Shown: in pieces, positions 37,925 through 45,099 of the stretch
Layout of the letters: the number at the start of each line of letters is the position of its first letter
Position numbering within the stretch: the first letter of the stretch is position 1
Source: Streptomyces camponoticapitis
GTDB taxonomy: Bacteria; Actinomycetota; Actinomycetes; Streptomycetales; Streptomycetaceae
NCBI RefSeq assembly: GCF_014646115.1
Contig: NZ_BMMV01000011.1
Coordinates: 114,633-178,632, forward strand
DNA length: 64,000 nt
Reading direction: 5' to 3'
Position numbers and translations under genes: made by a program
The notes under the pieces: generated by a model
What the model saw: the letters and a program-made list of their open reading frames with translations, nothing else
Told to the model about the DNA's origin: nothing
Database searches by the model: none

Positions 37925-40321
37925 TCAGTCGGTGACGCCGTTGTACGCCCGTACCTCCGACGTGCCGATCCGGCCGTACCAGCCCGACGCGTCGGCCGCG
38001 AGCCCGTCGATGATGTCAGGCAGCGACCACGCGCGCCGTGGCGCGCCGTCGGCGAGGCGCAGCGCGGTGCAGGTGTCGCCCGACGCCGCGTAGACCGTGT
38101 CGCCCGCGACGACCGGTGGTACCTTCGCGATCCCCGTCAGCCGCCGCGTCCAACGGGCCTCGCCGGACGCGAGATCGACGGCCTCAAGGGTGTCCGCCTT
38201 CGACCAGTGCAGCACCACACCGCCCGCCGAGACCGGGCCGCGCAGTCCGCCCGTCCGCCGCGGCCAGCTCGTCTCGACGCCGAGCGTGGGGCGCGACCGC
38301 GACCAGCGCCGTTTCGCGCTGACCGGGTCGAAGCCGTGCAGCTCGCCCGCCGTGGCCAGCAGACCGGTGCCGCCCGCCGCGCCGATGGCCGTGGCGCCCG
38401 CGGTCACGGCGTAGGCGCCGGCCGCGACGGCGACGTGTTCTCCGCCGCGCGCGCGGATGACGTGCAGCTTGCCCTCGGTGGTGAGCACGGCGAAGTTCCC
38501 CGCGTCGGGCAGCGCGGTGGCGGCGAGCGTCTGGCCGCTCCCGTCCTTCAACCCCTCGTACGTCCAGATCGTCCTGCCCGACGCGGCGTCGACACCCTCC
38601 ATCCGCCATCCCAGGGTGGCGGCCAGCAGCATCGTGCGGCCCAGTACCGCCGGTGGCTGCGTGCCGCCGAGTTCCCGCTCCCAACGTTTCGCGCCGGTGG
38701 CCAGATCGACGGCCATCAGCTCCTTGGCGTCCGTCTCTTCCTCGTACGCCGAGATCGACGCGCCGTCGGCGACGGTGACCCAGACCGGTCGGGAACTCCG
38801 AATCGGGTCGGCCTCGGCGCGTTTCCTCCCGGAGCCGACGGCGACGACGGGCAGCCCGACGTCGGGCGCCACCAGAGTCCCGTCCGCCACGCCCCACGCG
38901 GTCGGCGTGCCCTCCGTGGACTCCAGCTCCCAGCGGCCGGCACCGTCGGAGACCGCGCAGGCGCGGACGTAACCCGTGGTGACGGTGAGGCGCCCTTGCA
39001 GCAGCAGGGTGTTGCCGGAGAGCAGCAGGGCGTCGATGCCGTCCGGATCGGCGGTGAGGCTCCAGCGGAGCGCACCCGGCGTCGCCGAGCCCTTCTTGAG
39101 GGTGAGTTGTGCCCCGTGGCCGGTGGTGGGACTGCCGGAGGTGGGCTTTCCCCAGCCGCGTACGACGGCGACGCCCAGCAGCCCCGTCAGGGTGGTGGCC
39201 CCGGCCACCAGCACTCCCCGGCGCGCCAGTTGACCGCGCCGCCGCATGCGCTTCGCCCGCTCGAAGGCGAGGTCGGGGTCCGGACCGGGACCGGGGTCCG
39301 GACCGGGACCGGGGTCCGGACCGGGACCGGAGCCGGGGGCGCGTTCGGGGCGGGGCGCCGCGGGACGGGTGGCCGTCGCGGCCGTCACCCGCTTCGTGGG
39401 AACCACGGCTGTGTCCTCAGGCGGCGGGTCCTCGCCGTCGCCGTGATCGCCGCCGGCGCGGTCTTCACCCCGGACCAGGCTCCGCAGCGGCTCCTCCCGC
39501 CACCACAGCGGCGCCTCCGGGTCGGCTGTCCGCTCCAGCACCTCGCCGACCGAGGGCCGTTGCCCCGGCTCCTTGTCCAGACAGCCGGCGACCAGCCCGC
39601 GCAGCTCCGGAGGCACGTTGTCGAGGTCGGGCTCCTCGTGCACGGCCCGGTAGAGCAGGATCGCCACCGTTCCGTCCCCGAAGGGATTACGGCCGGTGGC
39701 GGCGAAGGCGAGGACCGCGCCCAGCGCGAAGACGTCGGCCGCCACGGTCACCGGCGAGCTGCCCGTGATCTGCTCCGGGGCGATGAACCCGGGCGTCCCG
39801 ATGATGTCCCCGGCCTCCGTCATCCCGTGGTCCCCGAGCGCACGCGCGATCCCGAAGTCGATGACGCGCGGCCCCTCGGCCGTGACCAGGACGTTGGACG
39901 GCTTCAGATCACGGTGGACAAGTCCCGCGCCGTGGATGCTCGTCAGCGCCTCGGCGAGCGCCGCGCCCAGCGACCGTACGACCGTCACGCCCAGCGGCCC
40001 GGCCGCGGCGACCGCACGGCGCAGTGTGACGCCCGGCAGGTAGGCGGTGGCCAGCCACGGCACTTCGGACGCGGGATCGGCGTCGAGCACCGCCGCCGTG
40101 TGCGCACCCGTCACGGCGCGGGCGGCGGCGGCCTCGCGCCGGAACCGCTCGCGGAAGTGCGGCTCGGCCGCGAGGTGCGCGTGGACGGTCTTGACCGCGA
40201 CCAGCCGGCCTCCGGTCGTACGGCCCAGATAGACCCGGCCCATGCCACCGGCGCCGAGCCGGCCGAGCAGCCGTACGGAGCCGAGCGTGGTGGGGTCGCC
40301 GGGCAGCAGGGGATCGGTCAT
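37925..40321 (-). CDS. Ser/Thr protein kinase with PQQ-type propeller (AfsK-like), copy 1
   Basis: A 798-residue receptor-type kinase. The kinase domain (about residues 12-270) has GAGGMGRVYLG, VAVKTV, HRDLKPSNVL and DFGIA. A linker rich in Thr/Pro includes a GPGPDP repeat. The segment RRGQLARRGVLVAGATTLTGLLGVAVV (about 365-392) is the only transmembrane helix. The C-terminal ~400 residues are PQQ-like beta-propeller repeats (ATLGWRMEGVDAASGRTIWTYEG, VDLASGEARWTRRLTG). AfsK-family kinases regulate secondary metabolism and hyphal branching; the target here is unknown. Its ATG overlaps the stop of the upstream kinase (ATGA). Confidence 0.9.
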   Translation of the reverse strand: MTDPLLPGDPTTLGSVRLLGRLGAGGMGRVYLGRTTGGRLVAVKTVHAHLAAEPHFRERFRREAAAARAVTGAHTAAVLDADPASEVPWLATAYLPGVTLRRAVAAAGPLGVTVVRSLGAALAEALTSIHGAGLVHRDLKPSNVLVTAEGPRVIDFGIARALGDHGMTEAGDIIGTPGFIAPEQITGSSPVTVAADVFALGAVLAFAATGRNPFGDGTVAILLYRAVHEEPDLDNVPPELRGLVAGCLDKEPGQRPSVGEVLERTADPEAPLWWREEPLRSLVRGEDRAGGDHGDGEDPPPEDTAVVPTKRVTAATATRPAAPRPERAPGSGPGPDPGPGPDPGPGPDPDLAFERAKRMRRRGQLARRGVLVAGATTLTGLLGVAVVRGWGKPTSGSPTTGHGAQLTLKKGSATPGALRWSLTADPDGIDALLLSGNTLLLQGRLTVTTGYVRACAVSDGAGRWELESTEGTPTAWGVADGTLVAPDVGLPVVAVGSGRKRAEADPIRSSRPVWVTVADGASISAYEEETDAKELMAVDLATGAKRWERELGGTQPPAVLGRTMLLAATLGWRMEGVDAASGRTIWTYEGLKDGSGQTLAATALPDAGNFAVLTTEGKLHVIRARGGEHVAVAAGAYAVTAGATAIGAAGGTGLLATAGELHGFDPVSAKRRWSRSRPTLGVETSWPRRTGGLRGPVSAGGVVLHWSKADTLEAVDLASGEARWTRRLTGIAKVPPVVAGDTVYAASGDTCTALRLADGAPRRAWSLPDIIDGLAADASGWYGRIGTSEVRAYNGVTD
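39275..39328. repeat. Three perfect 18-bp tandem repeats inside the kinase gene
   Basis: GGGGTCCGGACCGGGACC occurs at 39275-39292, 39293-39310 and 39311-39328. On the coding (minus) strand it encodes Gly-Pro-Gly-Pro-Asp-Pro repeats in the linker between kinase and membrane helix. The unit length keeps the frame, so copy number could vary between strains without breaking the protein. Confidence 0.85.
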
Positions 40322-42744
40322 GTCGGCTCCGGTGCGGCGAAGGTGGACAGGGTGCCCGAGTCCGACACGACATGCACGAGCCCGGCCTCGGCGCCGGTCG
40401 CGCCCTCACTGTCCGCGCCGTCGGCGCTCCCGGCGCCCGGCCGGACGATCACGGTGTGCGTCTCGCCCGTCTCGGCCGCCCACACGAGCGCGCCGGTCGC
40501 CGCGTTCCGTGCGTGCACCCCCCACCCCGGGCTGTCGCCGATCTCCTCGTCGCTTTCCGGCGCCGTGCCCATTCCGTAGACCAGCCCGTCGGCCACCGCC
40601 GGCGAACCGCCCTTCAGCCGGCCGACGTCCGTGAGGCTCCAGCGGGTGCGGCCGGTGTCCGCGTCGAGTGCCTTCAAGGTGCGGTGATCCGCGGTGTGTA
40701 CGAGCCCGTCGGTGGCCGTGGGGGTGATGGTGGCGTCGGTGTCCTCCTCCAGGGCGAGGGACCAGTCGGTGCGCCGGGTCGCCAGGTCGACGGCCTTCAG
40801 CCGTCCGGCCCGCGCGTAGTAGCGGGTGCCGCGCGCGCCGAGGTGTGACTCCGGATAGCGCGCGCCGCCCGGTATCTCGCGGTCGACCGTGCCGTCGGAG
40901 GCGCGCAGCACGGTCAGCGGTTCGTCCGTCTCCCTCACCTCGGCGGAGAAGGGGTTCGCGGCCGCCACACCGATCCGGCCGTCCTTCTCGTAGAGTCCCG
41001 CCACCTCCGCCGGCGCGCCCTCGTGGAACCAGAGCGGGGCTCCGGAGAGCGGGTCGTAACCGTAGGCGCGCCAGGGGCGCTTGCGCGCGACGCGCCGGGC
41101 CCACAGCGTCGCGTACGAGCTGTAGGTGACGACACAGAGGACGTCCGGGGTGAGCGAGAGCGCGCAGTGTTCGCCGGCGACCGAGAGGACCGGGTCGGAC
41201 GTGGCCGAATCACCCGTTTCCGGAGGGCGGTGAGGGTTGCGCACCATGGGAGTGGCGGACCACTTCTCGGCGCCGGTCGCCGCGTCCAGGGCGGCGATGT
41301 CGATCATGAGGATGCCGAGGGAGCGCGCCACATGGACGACTTCGTCACCGGGCACGACCCGGGAGATGCCCTCGGCCGAGTAGCTCCAGGCGACGGCCCC
41401 GGTTCGCGGGTCGACGCGGGTCAGCGCGTCCTTGGACATCAGGTAGAGGGCATCGCCGTGCCGCATCGGGGTGGCCTCGCCGATGTCGCGGGTCCACAGG
41501 GCGCGGCCGAGCGTGTACGGGCCCGGTGAGCCGGACGGGCCGGACTCCGCCTCCTCCTTGTCGCCGCCGTCGCCGGTGAGTTCGGTGAGCCAGGCGACCG
41601 CGCCGATCGCCGAGCCGCCCGCGAGGGCCGCGCCGCCCCAGCGCAGGAACCGCCTTCGTGACGCGCCCCGGCCCCCGCTCGGGACCGCGTCGGCGCCCGC
41701 GCGGGGCGCGAGCGTCGTCCCGGGAGCCGGGCCCCGGACGGTCGCGGCCGGTGCTCGCGGTTCGTCGGCCGGACCGTCACCGGGCTCGTCCGCCGGTTCG
41801 TCCCGCGACTCTTCCGGGTCCGCTACGGCTTCGGCCTCCGCTTCCGCCTCCGGCGCCTTCGCGATCAGCGCGGCCACTTCCTCCTCGCGGCGCCGGATCA
41901 GCCCGGACACCGCCTCCCGCTCCCACCACGGATCGCCCTCGGTCCACGCCGCGCACACGCTCAGCAGCTCGGCCACGGTGGGCCGGTCGCCGGGCTCCTG
42001 GCTCAGACAGCGCCCGAGCAGTTCCCGCCACCCCGCCGCGCCGCCCCCGCCCGTCCTGTCCGGCGTCCCGTCGAGATCCGCGGAGCCGTGCATCGTCCGG
42101 TACAGCACCTGGTGCACCGGGCCGGTGCCGAACGGCGGACGACCGGTCGCCGCGTAGGCGAGGAGTGCCCCGAGCGCGAACACGTCGACGGCCGGGCCGG
42201 GTTCACCCGTCCCCGTGAGCAGTTCGGGCGCGATGAAGCCGGGTGAGCCGACCACCTCTCCACTGCCGGTCAGGCTCTCGTCCGCGGCGGTCCGGGCGAT
42301 CCCGAAGTCGATGACCATCGGGCCGTCGCGCGTGACGACGATGTTCGACGGTTTGAGATCGCGGTGGACGAGGCCCGCAGCGTGCACGGCGGCGATCGCC
42401 TCGGCCAGCGCGGCCCCGAGCGCGGCGAGTTCGCCGGATGCCGGCGGCCCGAGGGCCGAGACCGCCCCGGTGAGGGTGGGACCCGTGCAGAACTCGGTGG
42501 CCAGCCAAGGGCGTACGGCCTCCGGATCGGCGGCGAGCACGGCGGCCGTGAACGGCCCCGCCACCGAGCGCGCGGCAGCCGCCTCCCGCCGGAACCGTTC
42601 CCGGAACCGCGGGTCCGCCGCCAGGTGTTCGTGCACCGTCTTGACGGCCACCAGCCGCCCGGACGGGGCCCTGCCGAGATGGACCCGGCCCATGCCGCCC
42701 TCGCCGAGCAGGGCGACCAGCCGGTACCCCCCGAGTTCTTCCAC
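40318..42744 (-). CDS. Ser/Thr protein kinase with PQQ-type propeller (AfsK-like), copy 2
   Basis: An 808-residue paralogue of the next gene with the same layout. The kinase domain has LLGEGGMGRVHLG, VAVKTV, HRDLKPSNIV and DFGIA. A Glu/Asp/Pro-rich linker follows, then a membrane segment preceded by SRRRFLRWGGAALAGGSAIGAVAWL, and a PQQ-type propeller (AALDAATGAEKWSATP, KALDADTGRTRWSLTD). The start is set at the GTG at 42744, which has a strong GGAGGGGGAG upstream on the minus strand and leaves a normal kinase N-terminus. An in-frame start at 42870 would add a basic tail without a ribosome site. The stop overlaps the downstream kinase ATG. Confidence 0.88.
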   Translation of the reverse strand: MEELGGYRLVALLGEGGMGRVHLGRAPSGRLVAVKTVHEHLAADPRFRERFRREAAAARSVAGPFTAAVLAADPEAVRPWLATEFCTGPTLTGAVSALGPPASGELAALGAALAEAIAAVHAAGLVHRDLKPSNIVVTRDGPMVIDFGIARTAADESLTGSGEVVGSPGFIAPELLTGTGEPGPAVDVFALGALLAYAATGRPPFGTGPVHQVLYRTMHGSADLDGTPDRTGGGGAAGWRELLGRCLSQEPGDRPTVAELLSVCAAWTEGDPWWEREAVSGLIRRREEEVAALIAKAPEAEAEAEAVADPEESRDEPADEPGDGPADEPRAPAATVRGPAPGTTLAPRAGADAVPSGGRGASRRRFLRWGGAALAGGSAIGAVAWLTELTGDGGDKEEAESGPSGSPGPYTLGRALWTRDIGEATPMRHGDALYLMSKDALTRVDPRTGAVAWSYSAEGISRVVPGDEVVHVARSLGILMIDIAALDAATGAEKWSATPMVRNPHRPPETGDSATSDPVLSVAGEHCALSLTPDVLCVVTYSSYATLWARRVARKRPWRAYGYDPLSGAPLWFHEGAPAEVAGLYEKDGRIGVAAANPFSAEVRETDEPLTVLRASDGTVDREIPGGARYPESHLGARGTRYYARAGRLKAVDLATRRTDWSLALEEDTDATITPTATDGLVHTADHRTLKALDADTGRTRWSLTDVGRLKGGSPAVADGLVYGMGTAPESDEEIGDSPGWGVHARNAATGALVWAAETGETHTVIVRPGAGSADGADSEGATGAEAGLVHVVSDSGTLSTFAAPEPT

Positions 42745-42956
42745 TGTGGCTCCCCCTCCGGACCCGCCACCGCGTACGGGACCGATCAGTGCGACGCGCG
42801 ACGAGCGTCCCAAGGTTGCGGCATCCCCCGCGGTACGGGCCCTTTTCCTGTCCGGGAACGGCCTCGCCACGCGCCAGGACCGGGCCCCGCCGCCGCGCTA
42901 AAACCCGTGGCCGCTCACCGGGTGCTCTCCTAAAGTCATATCTGTCCAGGTGCGAA

Positions 42957-43062
42957 GGCGGGACCTACTTCCACTGTTAATGGGGCGGTCGCGGGTTCGA
43001 GTCCTGCCATCGGCTCACGAGCCGGTGTAGCTCAGTCGGCAGAGCACCTTGTCGGTTCCGCC
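42957..43062 (+). ncRNA. Y RNA with circularly permuted tRNA-like module (YrlA-like)
   Basis: A terminal stem GGCGGGACC (42957-42965) with GGTTCCGCC (43054-43062) encloses a full tRNA fold in permuted order. The parts are: anticodon-type stem 42981-42985 with 43047-43051; 5-base variable loop 42986-42990; T-arm GCGGG-TTCGAGT-CCTGC (42991-43007); acceptor CATCGGC (43008-43014) with GCCGGTG (43021-43027), extended by a T-A pair and closed by a CACG tetraloop; T8/A9; and D-arm GCTC-AGTCGGCA-GAGC (43030-43045) with the GG needed to contact the T-loop. No anticodon loop or CCA exists. It is transcribed toward the Ro60 gene 42 bp downstream. TAAAGT at 42931-42936 is a possible -10. Exact ends are unknown. 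Bacterial Y RNAs near Ro60 are known to carry tRNA-like domains. Confidence 0.88.
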
Positions 43063-43104
43063 GGCCTTGATCTCTGGACTTTCATCGAATTCGGGGGAAT
43101 TCCC

Positions 43105-44685
43105 ATGGCACGTTTCAACACCCGTCTTTCCGTGCTCCGCGGCAAGTCGCCCGTGCGTTCGACCGGCCCTGACACCCGTACCCACCAGGGCGGCACCGGA
43201 CATTCGCGCGACGCCAGGTCCGAGCTGTTCCTGCTGGCCGTCGCCAACTTCGTCTCCCAGCGGACGTTCTACGAGTCCGGGGACGACCGTGACAACCGCT
43301 TCGCGGCCCTCGTACGTGAGCTCGCCGTCGACGACCCGCGGTGGACGGCCGGTCTGCTGGGCTGGCTGCGCCGTGACGCCAACATGCGGACGGCCGCCAT
43401 TGTCGGCGCCGCCGAATACGTCAGGGCACGCCTCGAACTGGACGTCACCACCGGCCCGTCGAATCGTCAGGTCATCGATTCCGTACTGCTGCGCGCCGAT
43501 GAGCCCGGTGAAATGCTCGGTTACTGGACGTCCCGTTACGGCCGCCGGATTCCCAAGCCCGTCAAGCGTGGAACGGCCGACGCGGTGCGGCGGCTCTACA
43601 GCGGAAAGTCGCTGTTGAAGTACGACACCGCGTCCAGGGGTTATCGGTTCGGGGACATCCTCAATCTCGTGCACGCCTCTCCCGACCCGGCGAAGGCATG
43701 GCAGGGCGAGTTGTTCCGTTACGCCCTGGACCGCCGGCATCACCCCGACACCGCCGTTCCGCCCGCGTCGAACCGCACCCTCACCGCGCACCGGGAGCTG
43801 ATGGCGCTGCCCGTCGCCGAGCGGCGCACGGTGATCACGTCTCCCGGCGCCGCCGAGCGGCTGGCCGGGGCGGGCATGACCTGGGAGATGCTGGCGGGCT
43901 GGCTCCAGGGTCCGATGGACGCGGCGGCGTGGGAGGCCGTCATCCCGTCGATGGGACCGATGGCGCTGCTGCGCAACCTGCGGAACTTCGACGAGGCCGG
44001 GGTGGGCGACGAGGTCGCGGCGAAGGTCGCCGCCGAGCTGTCGGACCCGGCGGTGGTCGCCCGTTCGCGGCAGTTCCCGTTCCGCTATCTCGCCGCGTAC
44101 CAGCACGCGCCGTCGCTGCGCTGGTCCTACCCGCTGGAGCGGGCGCTCGGCCACTCGCTGGCCAATGTGCCCGCGCTGCCGGGGCGGACGCTCATCCTGG
44201 TCGACCGCTCCGGCTCGATGTGGTCGCCGATGTCGGACCGCTCGCAGCTCAACCGGGCGGACGCCGCGGCGATCTTCGGTACGGCGGTGGCGATGCGAGC
44301 GGCCGGCGCCGATCTGGTCGAGTTCGGTTCGACCAGCGGCAAGGTGAGGTACCGCGACGGCGAGTCCGTGCTGAAGGTCCTCGGGCGCTTCGGCAGCCTG
44401 GGTGGTACGGACACCTCCCAGGCGGTCCGGTCGCACTACCGGGGCCATGACCGGGTGCTGATCGTCACGGACGAGCAGGCGGCGTACAGCCACTACGGCG
44501 ACCCGGCCGGGCAGGTCCCGGAGCGCGTTCCCGTCTACACCTGGAATCTGGCGGGACACCGGGCCGGACACGGTCCCTCGGGTACGCGGAACCGGCACAC
44601 GTTCGGCGGTCTCTCCGACGCCGCGTTCCGTATGGTTCCGCTGCTGGAGGCGGGCCGGGACGCCGACTGGCCGTGGGCCGACTGA
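43105..44685 (+). CDS. rsr: Ro60-family RNA-binding ring protein (TROVE-vWA, Rsr)
   Basis: A 526-residue orthologue of the Ro60 autoantigen. The N-terminal TROVE domain (about residues 25-330, alpha-helical repeats; RSELFLLAVANFVSQRTFYESGDDRDNRFAALV, WTAGLLGWLRRDANMRTAAIVGAAEYV) forms the RNA-binding ring. The C-terminal vWA domain has a complete MIDAS: Asp367-x-Ser369-x-Ser371 (VDRSGSM), Thr in GGTDTS and Asp in IVTDEQ. In Deinococcus and Salmonella, Rsr with Y RNA acts with polynucleotide phosphorylase in RNA quality control. The ATG at 43105 has GGGGGA at 43093-43098, and the Y RNA lies immediately upstream. Confidence 0.93.
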   Translation: MARFNTRLSVLRGKSPVRSTGPDTRTHQGGTGHSRDARSELFLLAVANFVSQRTFYESGDDRDNRFAALVRELAVDDPRWTAGLLGWLRRDANMRTAAIVGAAEYVRARLELDVTTGPSNRQVIDSVLLRADEPGEMLGYWTSRYGRRIPKPVKRGTADAVRRLYSGKSLLKYDTASRGYRFGDILNLVHASPDPAKAWQGELFRYALDRRHHPDTAVPPASNRTLTAHRELMALPVAERRTVITSPGAAERLAGAGMTWEMLAGWLQGPMDAAAWEAVIPSMGPMALLRNLRNFDEAGVGDEVAAKVAAELSDPAVVARSRQFPFRYLAAYQHAPSLRWSYPLERALGHSLANVPALPGRTLILVDRSGSMWSPMSDRSQLNRADAAAIFGTAVAMRAAGADLVEFGSTSGKVRYRDGESVLKVLGRFGSLGGTDTSQAVRSHYRGHDRVLIVTDEQAAYSHYGDPAGQVPERVPVYTWNLAGHRAGHGPSGTRNRHTFGGLSDAAFRMVPLLEAGRDADWPWAD

Positions 44686-44800
44686 GTGCGGGAACGGGGG
44701 ACCGGGGAGGGCCGTGGGGTCACTGGGGAACGAGTGATCCAGCGGCCCGTCGGTTGTCGGGCATGGCGCGGCGGGTGCCGTTGGGCGCATACTCCAACTA

Positions 44801-45028
44801 ATGACAAAGTCAGCCGGTTCCCGGCGCCACCTGCCGTCCAGTCCCTTCAACCGCCAAGGCCCGGCCTCACCTCCGCCCGAGCATTTCGATGTGGGAGACC
44901 GGGTCTCCCACGACCAGTTCGGGTTGGGCAGAGTCATCGGAGTCGAGGGTGAGAACGCCGTGCTCATCGACTTCTCGGGCCGCCAGGGTCGAATCCTGAG
45001 CCCCTTCTCCAAACTGACCAAGCTCTGA
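44801..45028 (+). CDS. Small protein with UvrD/PcrA C-terminal (Tudor-like) motif
   Basis: A 75-residue protein. A basic, Pro-rich N-terminus (residues 1-27) is followed by FDVGDRVSHDQFGLGRVIGVEGENAVLIDFSGRQGRILSPFSKLTKL. This matches the small beta-barrel found at the C-terminus of UvrD/PcrA helicases (GDRVxHxxFGxGxV...), which binds RNA polymerase there. The ATG at 44801 lacks a strong ribosome site. It follows rsr by 115 bp in the same direction. Function unknown. Confidence 0.65.
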   Translation: MTKSAGSRRHLPSSPFNRQGPASPPPEHFDVGDRVSHDQFGLGRVIGVEGENAVLIDFSGRQGRILSPFSKLTKL

Positions 45029-45040
45029 AGACCCAGGCCC

Positions 45041-45077
45041 CCGGGCCGCCGCGATCCCCGTGACCGCGGCGGCCCGG
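45041..45077. terminator. Bidirectional terminator
   Basis: A perfect 13-bp stem (CCGGGCCGCCGCG at 45041-45053 with CGCGGCGGCCCGG at 45065-45077) has an 11-base loop. It lies 12 bp after the small forward gene and 22 bp after the end of the reverse TerD gene. Confidence 0.85.
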
Positions 45078-45099
45078 ACAGGCATGTCCCAAGCGGTGG

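Noticed and set aside
42986..43051. Two truncated tRNA genes or an att-site scar left by an integrative element
   Set aside because: A 3' tRNA end followed by a 5' tRNA end could suggest integration debris. But the two acceptor strands pair with each other, the stem, variable-loop and D/T-arm dimensions are all exact, the outer flanks form a second stem, and a Ro60 gene follows. No integrase or other mobile gene is nearby.
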